From positions 312,001 to 338,763 of the forward strand of contig RPFO01000127.1 of assembly GCA_009746045.1 (NCBI GenBank): DNA of 26,763 bases, written 5' to 3'. Under the pieces are notes generated by a model, which was not told the origin of the DNA, ran no database searches, and saw nothing but the letters and a program-made list of their open reading frames with translations. Origin of the DNA: Mesostigma viride (Eukaryota; Streptophyta; Mesostigmatophyceae; Mesostigmatales; Mesostigmataceae). Of the stretch, positions 9,296-21,100 are shown one piece after another. Each line of letters opens with the position of its first letter. The stretch's first letter is position 1. The position numbers and the translations under genes were made by a program.

Positions 9296-9560
9296 TATAT
9301 TAATTCATTAATTCATTAATTCATTAATTCATTCATTAATTAATCATTAGGAACATAAGTCCGTTGGGAGTATACAGCATATAGCCCAGAAAAGGGGCAC
9401 ATATGGCCTATAATACATTCTAAGCTACTTCCTGCTTAAGGGTGGGAATGTAAACGACACTTGCTCGATCTAGGTGCCCCAGGGCAGCCCCATGACCTAT
9501 CAAGCTATGCCCAGCTAAGGGGCATATATATATGCTTTCCTGAAAGTCCATAAATCAAAG
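9296..9560 (-). mobile_element. TTAA/ATTC-tailed repeat, second family (copy A)
   Basis: ATTAATTC units (9296-9347) are followed by GGAACATAAGTCCGTTGGGAG, then GGGGCACATATGGCCTATAATACATTCTAAGCTAC in close agreement with the reverse complement of 14300-14410. Read on the minus strand, both copies end in a TTAA-type microsatellite, as expected for the 3' end of a LINE or SINE. No coding sequence is visible. The boundary beyond about 9440 is uncertain because similarity fades. Confidence 0.6.
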
Positions 9561-9936
9561 TTTTTTTTTAGCTACTCAGACCTACAACATGGTAATTCAT
9601 TAGAGAGATACACTGGCTTGAATACAGGGGGGCCTGACCATGACCGCGATTTGTTGACCCTAGGTCACAAGTCATGTGCTTATTCACAAATGGTTCATGA
9701 AAACAATCTGACTTCTTGCACGACTAGCCGCTATGCATGGGCAACGTATGCAGGCTTTGTGGAACAAAATTCAGGCCCATTGGGCCACTGGAGCTATTTT
9801 TCATTAGCATCACAAACACAACGCAGTACAACGCAGTGGGAAAAATGAAAGCCCTTCACAACATGACGCAACGACACGAGCCCCATAAACGGGGCCATAG
9901 TGAGCTAATTGGACGGTCAAAACGTTGAAAATAGTT
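9561..9936. other. No supported gene
   Basis: AT-leaning DNA with short frames at 9618-9848 (+) and 9737-9928 (+) that carry no motif. It ends where the minus-strand retrotransposon homology begins. Confidence 0.4.
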
Positions 9937-11335
9937 ACAGGGGTGTGGGCACCGGCCGCGGCCCGAATCTCTATGAATGCCATACGCAGTCACACGCAAA
10001 GCCCTCACAGACTTGGGGGTGGTCTCCTTCATCACTACTTGCCATCTATCCTTGCGCACCATCTGCCTCCATATTACAGACAAACCAGCCCGGGTGTGAC
10101 CTGCCCGGGTGTGAGCCCGTCACGTCTAGTGTAGCACATGTCCATGCCGAGTCTATCACGAAAAGTCCACGGGTGGCGGCCCTGCCGCGCGCGGCCTGGG
10201 GCACGCCAGGTGCATGAGGACATATCCGCCCAGGCTGGGCGAGCTTGGTGCCAGCTAGTCTATCTGATGTATCTACGTACCTGATCTGTGCGGGCCAGGT
10301 GCCCGGCTAGGCCCAGGCGCCTGTGCCTAATAATGTGGGAAACATAGGGCAAATCAGCGTGCAAATCCTCATTACTAATGTGCAAACCAAAGGGGATGTT
10401 AAGGGCCTTGCGCAGCATCTTGGTGATCGACGGTGCCGTCGAGTCGTTGCTCCAGCTCCTGCGTCAGTGTCCAGGTCTCGGCGCCGTACTAAGGTCACTG
10501 ATCGTCAGAATGACGACCTTGAAGAGGTCACGCTTGGCGATCCGGGGTAGGGCGGGGTTGCTCCACCAGCCAGGCGGTGGTCATGGAGGTGCGCCCACGC
10601 CGGCCATGCCGATCCGTGTCGTCATGTCGTCCTCGCAGTCGGGAAGCCAACTGCCGAGCAGCTTGAAGCGGCCTGAAAGAGAGTAGTTGACCTCGGCCCC
10701 AGGAGAGTAGTTGTTGTCTAAGAGGCGGAGTGTGTGTGGGGGCCCTGCCATGCCGAGGGCCAGGGCCTCCATTTTGGGGCTGATTTCTAGACCAACCGCC
10801 CGAGCCTCGAGCGCCAGGCAGTCCAGCCAAAGTTGGGCAGACTCGGGCTTTAATTCTCGATGAGCGTGATGTCGTCGGCATAAATGAGGTCAGCTAGTAA
10901 ATTCGCTTGTTGGTCGGCCCCCCTTCTCCAAGCTCGTTGGTGATTGCTAGGCCAGGGGCACGGCCTGCAATGCTAACAAAGCGAGCACGTGCCTGGCGCA
11001 TAACATAATCCACTACAATAATAAACAGGTACGGCGACAGGACGCAACCCTGCCAGACGCCGGTCTGCAGTGGGCATAGCGGGGTAATGCCGTGTTGAGT
11101 GCCCACCGAAGTGGTCGACCCCTCATATACAGCGTGTGGATGACGGTAATCAGGGGAGTGGGGACGCGAGCGCGAGCAAGTACAGGCTGTACAGCCCATA
11201 GAGCGTCCCAGAGGACAGAATCAAAAGCCTTGATGAAGTCGACGAAGATCAGGATCGGGCGGGAAACTCACCAGGTTGCAGGAGAGCGATTTGCTCGAAG
11301 AGGCGACGCGCGACGAAGATGGCCATGACGACGTA
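9937..11335 (-). pseudogene. Decayed non-LTR retrotransposon ORF2 (reverse transcriptase and C-terminus)
   Basis: Read on the minus strand with frameshifts: ARRLFEQIALLQPG, FVDFIKAFDSVLWDALWAV (motif A), PTPLITVIHTLYMRG, GVWQGCVLSPYLFIIVVDYV (motif B, about 11007-11066), LIYADDITLIE (motif C, YADD at 10871-10882), an in-frame stop, then LDCLALEARAVGLEISPKME, FKLLGSWLPDCEDDMTTRIG, and the tail SHIIRHRRLGLAGHLARTDQ, HPWTFRDRLGMDM and WRQMVRKDRWQVVMKE. These are standard RT blocks 3 to 7 and the post-RT tail of APE-type non-LTR elements. The GVxQGCVLSPxLF and D-x-VMR style recalls RTE/RTEX-like groups, a tentative placement. It is truncated upstream near 11335, broken by several frameshifts, and its own 3' UTR is missing. 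Confidence 0.85.
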
Positions 11336-11344
11336 TACAGCACC

Positions 11345-12079
11345 TACATACTGCACAACTGCAACCTGCTATGGCTGACGTGCATGCAAGCAACGTCGAG
11401 TAGGATGGCGGTCTTAGAGAGGCTGGGCAGAGGTCGGTAGAAATATAAAGTGGAAAACTGGCGGAAACTAGGTAGAAACACGATATATACTTACACCTGC
11501 AAGCACTCAGTGAGCCGGTGGCAGAGGCCATTTCCAGGAAAATACAGCATACCGTAGCAAAAGCCACGGTCACGCCTTACGCTATTTGCAGGCACCATCA
11601 TGCCCGGAGCTACCCAATAAAAGTCTGCACAAATCTCGGTTTAGCCGAGAGTCCGGGCGTTCGGAATGAATAAACATGTGAAGTCGAAACACCATGCATG
11701 GAAATACCAAGCATGGTGCCGCAGCAGACCCGAGTCTTGCCGTAATAATATGTATGCCGTTTTCCAGGGTTTCCGCATGAAAGTTGGGTGAGAAACTGGG
11801 AAAAACTACGTTTCCTTTGCCCCAGTACCTCAACAAACTCGCAGAAACCTAATTATCAACCTTTGAACGCACCATCATGGTCGTGCCACCCAACAGCCAC
11901 TGAAATTCGCGCGAAAACTGGCGAGATCTACCTGCCGCCATCGCCGTCGTCTTCACCTTCGTCCCGCGAAAATGCCTGATTTCAGTGGTACATATTTGTT
12001 TGCAGCTGTCACAAAAAATATATACAAAAAATACCAGGCTTTTTTCTTGAATTCTATGAGATGTTTCTGACCTGTTCGA
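11345..12079. other. Spacer between inverted retrotransposon copies
   Basis: No gene recognised. The minus-strand frames 11268-11573 (its low-coordinate part overlaps the RT remnant) and 11582-11836 have no motif. An AT-rich stretch ends directly before the next retroelement copy. Confidence 0.4.
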
Positions 12080-12576
12080 TGTATGTTTCCCACATTATTA
12101 GGCACAGGAGCCTGGGCCTAGCCGGGCACCTGGCCCGCACAGATCAGGTAGATACATCAGATAGACTAGCTGGCACCAAGCCCATCCAGCCTGGGCGATA
12201 TGTCCTCACCTGGCGTGCCCCCGGCCGCGCGCGGCAGGGCCGCCACCCGTGGACTTTTCGTGATAGACTCGGCATGGACATGTGCTACACTAGACGTGAC
12301 GGGCTCACCCCCGGGCAGCCTCCTGGTTTGTCTGTAATATGGAGGCAGATGGTGCGCAAGGATAGATGGCAAGTAGTGATGAAGGAGACCACCCCCAAGC
12401 CTGTGGGGGCTCCGCGTGTGACCAAGTATGGCATTCATAGAGATTCGGGCCGCGGTGCCCACACCCCTGTAACTAGGACCTAGATAGCTTATACCATCCA
12501 TTCCATCCCATGTTCCCCTCCCACTGAGGACTTATGCTCACGTGACGCAGTCACGTGTCTATTAATTAATTAATTC
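12080..12576 (+). mobile_element. 5'-truncated non-LTR retrotransposon 3' end (copy 3)
   Basis: Starts at GTATGTTTCCCACATTATTA, encoding VSHIIRHRSLGLAGHLARTD, and stays open to a TAG at 12481-12483 (HPWTFRDRLGMDM, WRQMVRKDRWQVVMKE, TPVTRT). The 3' UTR has the palindrome CACGTGACGCAGTCACGTG (12540-12558) and ends TTAATTAATTAATT. The coding tail has no frameshift, so this is the youngest-looking copy. It closely matches the opposite-strand sequence at 9937-10360. 5' truncation is the normal outcome of target-primed reverse transcription. Confidence 0.85.
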
Positions 12577-12640
12577 TGACCTGTGTTGAAAGTTTCGGAC
12601 AAAATATCGCACGTTTAATAGGCTTGCCAGTTGTCAGATT

Positions 12641-12706
12641 ACAACGCGATACATCGCGTTCTAACCCTACAACGCGATGTATCGCGTTGTAAAAAAACAC
12701 GGGTTA
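12641..12706. repeat. TATCGCG palindrome repeat (copy B, two palindromes)
   Basis: ACAACGCGATACATCGCGTT (12641-12660) and ACAACGCGATGTATCGCGTTGT (12669-12690) are near-perfect palindromes. They are followed by AAAAAAACACGGGTTAAT, the reverse complement of the motif at 6303-6320. Confidence 0.65.
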
Positions 12707-12709
12707 ATA

Positions 12710-13131
12710 TGAAGCACACACGTTCTGCAGCTCCACTTTGTGCTGCACCGACAGTGATGTGCAACATGGTGAAATTTTTGCATATGACATTGCGCGCATT
12801 AGCAAATTAGGCCCCTGCACATGTGAGCTACCAGTTTTCCGTGAATGAGACGGAGTCAAAGTTCTCGTTGGTTCCCATAAGTAAGTTAGTCCCGTGCCAC
12901 TCACCATTCTCCTCATGCAAAGTTATGGTTTCACAAATCACTACTAAGGCGCACCCTCATGGCACATAAACATGACATGTGCCTAGGGGGGTGGGGGGGT
13001 TACTATGGGCAAATGCATGGATAAGACAGTTACTTAGGGTTTTGAAACGTAACTCTTAATTGAGTGGCATATTAGATCATAAAAGGCTCAAGATTGCATT
13101 GTTTTCCAATATTTAATGGTTGGGAAAATGG
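12710..13131. other. Region downstream of the RCC1-repeat gene
   Basis: No gene is supported. The minus-strand frame 12704-12916 (70 codons) has no motif. DNA close to the main gene is AT-rich, as expected for 3' flank. Confidence 0.4.
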
Positions 13132-13136
13132 TTACA
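13132..13136 (-). terminator. Putative TGTAA polyadenylation signal of the RCC1-repeat gene
   Basis: TGTAA on the minus strand, 31 nt after the TAA stop at 13168-13170. TGTAA placed shortly before the cleavage site is the usual signal in green algae. Such a close position would imply a very short 3' UTR, so a later signal is possible. Confidence 0.35.
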
Positions 13137-13167
13137 TTCTTGCCACCTAATTCAGACTCATAAACCC

Positions 13168-13490
13168 TTAGGCTACCCAGCGAGGTCCTGGCAATGCTGC
13201 GACGAGGGTGTGTGACGCGGCCACTGCGACGCCGACGGCTTCAGAATCTTCAATCGATGAGACCGGCTTGGGTGATGGGCAGAACCCCTTGTCTCCCGCC
13301 TCGTCATGCCCAAGCTGGCCATGCGAGTTGCGCCCCCACGTATATACAGAGCCATCACTACTAACCGCGACTGAGTGCCAGGAGCCAGCACCCAGGGGCC
13401 TGGTGCGGCGCTTCCCAGCCAGGGACATGTCTGTGTCGGGCAGGCTTATTCGCAACGCTGCCGGAAGCTCCACTTTTTGTGGCGTCGAAA
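13168..13490 (-). CDS. RCC1 gene, terminal exon 13 with stop codon
   Basis: Acceptor TTGGGCAG; the split codon G|TT gives Val, then STPQKVELPAALRISLPDTD, a basic KRRTR, GAGSWHSVAVSSDGSVYTWG, RNSHGQLGHDEAGDKGF and the C-terminus VAVAASHTLVAALPGPRWVA, with TAA at 13168-13170. The preceding intron (13491-15586) is the largest and the most loaded with repeats. Confidence 0.9.
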
Positions 13491-16400
13491 CTGCCCAATT
13501 GAAACAGTCAGAAGGCAGCGGGTAACAAGAAGACGCCCATAAGAAAATCAACAAAAGTCTTCATGTTAGAAGAGAGGATGCCATGATATCCTCCCAACTA
13601 ATTGTGCAACTCTGAATAAACGAAGTCCGCAGGAAACGCTCGTGCATGGCATCATGACGACGAGAACCTGGCGCAGCAACAACAGCGACAGGAGCTATGA
13701 CCGACCTACCTCCAGCTCCGGCAGACCAAGGCAGGGAAGCCGGTATACTGGAAGGGGGCGCCCATCTACATCGGCCACAAGCCCTGGCAAGCGACCCCCG
13801 CTGCCCCAGCACCCTCACTCCCTCAGCAACCCCAGCCTAGGGGACAGCAGCAGTAGTGTAGAATAGTAAGGCCTAGCCAACGTGGCCATGTACATGTCTT
13901 CCTATGATGGGACCCACGCCAGATGATGCATTAGCACTAGCATGATTTAGCCATGTACATGTCTGCCTATGATGGGACCCACGCCAGATGATGAATTAGC
14001 ATTAGCATGATTTAGCCATGTACACCTCTTCCTATGATGGGCCCCACACCAGATGATGAATTAGCATTAGCATTATTTAGCCATGTACACGTCTTCCTAT
14101 GATGGGCCCCACACAAGATGATGCCTAGCATTATTTAGCCTTGCTTCGCCCATGCAGAGAGTTGCTCTCTGCTGAGATGCCATGCCCTAGCCATTGCCTA
14201 GCTAGCCATAACAATGTTCCACCCCATGCCAGGCCTCTTAGGTATGATACATCATGGTGGTGCAGGTGCACCTTGTGCACCCAGAGTAGGTGGCGGTTTA
14301 CATCCCCCACCTGCAGGTTGTAGCTCAGAATGTATTACAAACCATATGCCCCTTCTCAGGGCTATGTGTTACATAAGCTCCCAACGGAGTTATGTTCTTA
14401 ATTAATTAATTAATTAATTATTAATTAATTAACTAACGGCATCATGGGTGGGTGTTGTGCGGCAGATTAGCAGCAATTAAGGCGTAACGCATAGCAAGAA
14501 AACTGTCTCGTGCATGTGGATGCACAAATCAACGTGGGGCAACACCACACGTGAGACGGCTGCTACCAATGGAACGAACCTAGTTGATGCCTGTGTGTAT
14601 GTGAGTGCATCCACGTCAGCGTGTGTGCATCTGTGCGCAGGCGCCAAATCACCATCCGTGCACACTCGTCCTCATGAGTACACAGGCACATCTGCACACA
14701 CGCCTGCAACAAAGCCAGCAGGTCACCCATCCAAATCATATAAAGGCTTAGGAGCTCATGGCGGCGCGGATGTGCTTGCAGCACTTCTCCATCCAGCCTT
14801 ACCATTCCCACTACCATAGTGGCCCTAATAAGTGCACGCATAGTTAGGCCCTTTCCACATTCGTCAGTTCCGGGCAGCGAGGGTCCTAATTCTGCCGGTT
14901 CCGGAACTAGAGGTCTCCACACTTGACCGTCCAATTAGGTCGCGACCTCTAATTTCGACCGGAACTGGGGTGGAACTCCCGGAACTGCAAAAAAGCAGTT
15001 CTGGCCAGTTCCGATCAGAATTAGGGTGAAGAAAGGTAGGTCGAGTTGTAAAAACCGGCGGGGAAAGCGCCAGGACGGTACGGATCGGATCTGGTTTTGG
15101 AAAGGAGGTCCCGATCAATTCACCGATATTTCGCCGCGCCGATTTAACCTCAAACCTACTTCTCCGGCCCGGACCAATCCGAGTCCTCCCAATTCGCGCC
15201 TGGACGGCAGCAAATGTGGAAAGTCCCTTATCGTACGAGGACTTTAAGAAATTTTTGTTGCTTACACGGAATCTTCGGGGACCATATTACATGGTATACG
15301 CCGCACCAGACAGCCTGCTGGAGGGTCAGAGAGGTCTCTTTTATGTATGCTTGGGCTCTTGAGGGTGTTATGTTGGGCAGTATGATGACAAGCTAAGGGT
15401 TTGGGGGGCCATGTACGAGGGCGATTCGTACATTACTATGCGTCCTGATAGAAGGGCCACTACGGTATCCTACCCACCCTCGTCCATCCACACTCCGTGG
15501 ACATCTACCACCACCCATCCACACTCTCCGCCAGCCACCCTGATCCATTCACACTATGCTGCCCACCCGCCCGCCCACCCACCCACCTGCGTCCCCCTTG
15601 TAGCCCAGCCCCAGCTGCCCATAGAAGTTGCTCCCCCACGCGTACACCTCGCCACTGCTGCTGGCCGCCAGCACATGGTAGCCCCCGGGCGCCAGCATCG
15701 TGATGTTGCGGCCCTCCAGCCCATGGATGATCTGGCAGCATGGACGTGGACGATGGACGAGACACCAGACCAATCAATGACAATTGATACGCCAATCACC
15801 AGGGCACCAAACGGAAATAACTGGCTAACAGGAAAAGCCCACACGAAGAAGATTATATTATATATATTATATATTATATTTCATAATCATGTCTGGTGAA
15901 GACACCTTTGTCATCACCAGGATAGCAAAGGAGACCTAGTCACGACCACTGCAGTACGGGGAAAAGGCGTGCCGTGGCCATGCAGCAGGCAATGGGCAAT
16001 GGGTAAGCGGGCCTAGGCTTTCAAGTCTAAGGTCTAGGGATGAGGGCGTATAGGGTCTAGGAACCATACCAGAGCTCAGGAGATGCCATCACGGCATAAC
16101 CATATCCCAAGTCAATACTTGCACGCGTCGCAGGCCATGCGGGACAGGTAAAGGATCCCTGTGGACTACCCTACCCTGTCTGTAGGACAAGGAGCAAAAG
16201 GAAACGTTACGACTTCTATGACTCGCGCCGCCACCATTTTCTACACTACAGCTCATCCGATCACAAGGCTGTTGTCGTTGTTGTCATCAGAGTTTCCTAC
16301 GACAAGCTACACCATTATCATACACTATTATCATGGCTTATTTATTATTATTATTATACACGATTATCATGGCTTCAACTTTTTGCGAACACCTTGCTGT

Positions 16401-18105
16401 GAACAACTACAACCTTGTTGTTATCTACCCCCTTGCAGCAAGCTGCGGGCGAAGCCCTTCCTATGAACTCACCATCCCCTTGTACAGATGCATGCCGATG
16501 GAGCCACCATTTACAAGACTTTCGACATCCACCTACTGTGGCCTGCACGCAACACCCTGGCTATGCATGCGCTCCCCTTCTCTGCGAATTACTTCCTCAA
16601 TGCATCGCAAGCACCCACCTGCGGCGAGTTGCGCGCGATGCCCTCCCCCAACCCCAGCTCGAAGTTGTCGTTAAACCCCCACGCGTAGACGTGCGGTTCG
16701 GGCTCAGCGGTGATGGCAAAGGAGCTGTGCATGCCGGCCGCGATGGACTCGACGCGTGCCTGGCGGAACGCGTTAAGCTGGCACATGTTGCACGAGCACA
16801 CACACGCGCACGCACACAAGATGTACAGCCAAGACATGAGGTATGCACACAACACACACACACACATGCACACACGAGGCGCAGAAGCAGACAAAACAAA
16901 CAGGCACATAGATACAAACACACACATACGCATACACAGGCAAGCATGCACAAAACGCAAGCAAAAACGAAGACGCAGACACAAGGCTCGCGCAAAAGAA
17001 GAACACACGAAAAAAGAACACACACAACAAGCACGCGTGTGAGACAGACGACACACAGAGGGGCATGCCATGAGCCCGGCATGAAACCAGCAGGCATGCC
17101 ATGATCGCTCAAGGCACAAGAGAGAAAGGAAGAGGGAGCATGCCACACATGAAGGGGGCAGACGTGGAACCGCATCACAGCAAGCCAGAGGTGCCGACAA
17201 GGTGGCATGGTGACTGATGAGCTGGCGACAGATAGATGGCAAGAAGATTAATGGATGAAACACAGCGGGGGGGAAGTAACAATGATAGCTATCGGCGAAT
17301 TGTAGCAAGGAACAGAGAATTATACCCAGAGTAAGTATGAAGCCAACAAAGGGCATTGCCGCCTACCGGGGGACATTTGACCTGCTAGGAAAGAGAGCAT
17401 GGGTATCAAGTACAAATATGGTTGGAAAACTCAGACCCGGACCCAAGACAAATACTTGCAGATAGTAGAAATTCCCAGGAGAAAGGCTTTGAAAAACAGA
17501 GGGGAATAGGAGCTGTTGAGGACCCCACCCAGCCCCGATAAGCAAGCCATCTGCCAACTGCGGACAGCCAGGAAGGACTGCGACACTTGGCAGCTTCGTA
17601 GGGCTGAGGTAACAAGAAGCGGCTCCCATCATGACACATCCCGTGCTATTAAGTGATGGCAACAGATATAACTGCCGCCGTGTGTCCTTGGCCGGCGGTC
17701 GCAAAGCTGCAGCACACAAAGAGACAGCATGGGCACTGTACTGTAGGTCGTTGCTACAAGCAAGCACCAGTTGCTGCCCAATGACAGCATACCACGGTGG
17801 GCTTGATGCGGCCCTCGCTGCGCTGTAAACCGCATCACCTACCACAGTAGGCTTGGTGCGGTCTTTGCTGTCGCCCGTCCCCAGCTGCCCGAACACATTG
17901 CTGCCCCACACGTGCAGGATGCCGTCCGCGGTGAGTGCCAGCACGTGGCTGTAGCCGACCGCCACCTGGACTATGTTCAGGTAGCGCAGCGCCTCAACAC
18001 GTGTCGGCTGCAGCACGGGACCCAGGTTGAGGAAGCTGTGGCCTGCTTGTGTGTTTGTGTGTGTGTGTGTGTGTTTGTTTGTGTGTGTTTGTGTGTGTGT
18101 GTGTG

Positions 18106-18198
<93 letters not shown>

Positions 18199-21100
18199 GT
18201 GTGCGTGTGTGTGAGTGCATGTGTGTGTGAGTGCAGGGAGGACCACAGGAAGGTGGACAAAAAAGGACAGGGAAAAGGGGACAGGGAGCAGGAAACAGGG
18301 GACGGGGATGAATAGGGGTTAGGCAAGGCTGGAGGAGAATGCATCGGCAAGGCAAGAGCCTATATCATGGACCTGCCGAGCGTTCTTCTTCATCCCTTCA
18401 CAAACCCGCGTAGGCTGCCGAATGCGTGTCAGCCCCCATACGGGCAAAGAGGAATCTACGAGGCACTTCAGACAACGAGGAATGTACGAGGCACGCCAGG
18501 CAAAGAGGAGCATATGTGGCACTAATGTATTCTCCCAGGTACAACAAAACAAATTCTCTGTTAAAGGATGGCCAGTGAGAGTGTTCAACTGGCTGGCGGC
18601 TGCCCATGATAGTTTGGTGCCCCCCAGGCAAGCAACAATCCACAATACAGTACGTCAACAAAACTACACTATATCTTGAGAAAACGTGCTTATTTAGCTG
18701 CCCCCACTCCCCATACAAGAATTGCAAAATATCATGTCTACTACATACTATCATGTCTACTATACACTATCATGTCTACTATATACTATCATGTCTACTT
18801 TATACTACTATGTCTACTATACATTATCATGTCTACTATACACTATCATGTCTACTATACACTACTATGTCTACTATATACTATCATGTCTACTATATAC
18901 TATCATGTCTACTATATACTACTATGTCTAATATATACTATCATGTCTACTACATACTACTATGTCTACTATATACTACTATACACTACTACTATTATGC
19001 CTACTATATACTATGTCTCGTGGGAGGGTGCTCACCCAGCTGTCCGTGGTAGTTTGGCCCCCAGCTGTAGACGGCGGAGGAGGTCTTGGACTTCTTGGCG
19101 ATGGCCAGCGTGTTGTACTGCCCGCACGAGATGTCGGAGAGCTGGACGGGGTCCTCTAACGAGAAGAGCCTGATGCATGAGCCGGCGACGAGGGTGGTGT
19201 GGTGAGCCGTGTGGGGTGGATGCAAGGGTGACAAGTCAGCAAATACTCAGGAGTAATTAGGGAAGGAGCCAAGAGAAGACGGAGGTGGATATAAAAAGCA
19301 TTACTCTGACGCCATAGTAGTACGAGAACTGACCGATGGGGCCCCTTGCCATGCGGGGGTCGCCGGCGCGGAGCCCAGCACAAACCTCTTCACAGCACTT
19401 GCAGGTCACACTGCGCCAACTTGACAAAACCTACACGGATGACCTGTGTGCAGGTAGCGCATGGGCGTGGGGAGCCACGCCGCATCCCATCCATGTTCCC
19501 GTATCGCAGCCTCTTGTGCCTCCATGCAAATTCACATCGTTTGCTCACCCTAGCATACAGATGACCATGTGGTAATCTGGTAGACAAGTCTGTGCTATTC
19601 CACCGAATAGAGCTAGCACACATATTGTAATAAATTTGATGTTTTGTGGTGATGCATGCAAAGCAAAGCAAAGCAAGACCTTGAATAGGCACAGCTAAGC
19701 ACCATGCGGTAACGATCCCAAAACTTCTAGACATGCACCTGATTACCCCGATAAGACCGTGCCGTTCTTGTCGAACACTACAACATGCGAGCAGAGAAAG
19801 AAAATGATGCTCCGTAGCCGCATCTTGCTGACATAAGGAAACCGATGAATAAAAGAAGAAATAGATACTAGTATAAACCCACAAGTCACCAAAGCATTTA
19901 AAACATGGACACCAGGACGCGATAAAGCGCAGCACTGGTAAGTGGGCAGCGCAAACGAATGGAAATGTCAGGGGGAGCCGCCGGAAATGTGGATTGGGCC
20001 TTGCCATGACCGTTTACGAGGGCAATAAATTTCATGCAACTTGCAACAGTCGTATGATTTGACGTACCTGCTGGGGGTGGGGCTCCCTGCGTCTAAAGTG
20101 CCCAGCCCTGTCTGGCCAAAGGCGTTCCACCCCCACGTGTACACCTTGCCCGCCGCCGTGACGGCCAGCGAGTGGCCCTGCGCCATCGTACACGTGCAGC
20201 CACGCACCGGCAATAATGACGAGAAAGTCAGCGAATTCCTCCACTGACTTACCTTGTCACCTGACATCCACATGGGCCGGCGTGCACATGGGCCAAGTCT
20301 CTACCCTAAGAGAATTTGTGCTACAGCTTGCGCAGCATCGCATGGCGTGCGAACCGGATCCCCCACCTGGGGCACACCTGGCCCTCCCACCTGGCTGCAC
20401 AATTCATTGCAACGGTTGCGGCAGCGGTTTGGAGTTACATTATGCATGCGCGCCAAAGGGGTGCACGGCCCGCATCCAAGCCAATTTCCGATAGCAGTAG
20501 CCATTTATGATAACCAGATGAGAAACTCCATTTTTGTGTAGTTTGCGCTCATGCGCTTCAGCGCACAATGGCACGCTACTCGAGGGCGCAGTAACGAACA
20601 AGGCGCAGTCTTCAAGGCGCTCCCGGGCGCGCACCTGGTACTCAAAGAAGTGCCCCCCCGTCGCAACGAGGACGACGTCCGTGCTGGCGGCGGACGCGAT
20701 GAGCCGCGGCATGAGCTCGACGGGGGAAAGGAACGAGAGGCCCAGCTGCGTCACGCAAGAGCAGGCGTGTGCAAGTGCAACTTTGTGAAAAAGGTTGTGA
20801 AAGGTCTCGTTGAAGCTCTGACTTTGCACATGTATGTTGAAGCATCGATGTGTGTGTGTGTGCGCGCGTGTGCCTGTGCGTGTGCGTGTGTGTGTGTGCA
20901 AGGGTGCGTGCTCGTGGGTGTACACGTGGATGGGTGGATATAGGGTGTGAGTGAGGGTTTGGGGGGGGGGGGGGGGGGGGCATCAATTTATTCCCTGCGA
21001 ACACAAGCATTCATGTGTGTAGAGTAAAGGGAAAGGAGGCACAGCAAGCACATGCACACAATACCTGCAGGTGCTAACGCACACCTGCACGAACACTTGC

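Noticed and set aside
13886-14140. CRISPR-like array
   Set aside because: The 65-bp units are whole tandem copies without unique spacers, and the context is a eukaryotic intron.
17363-18355. 330-codon minus-strand frame with a long His-Thr run
   Set aside because: The His-Thr run is the CA microsatellite. Only the part matching exon 10 is coding; the rest is intron read-through.
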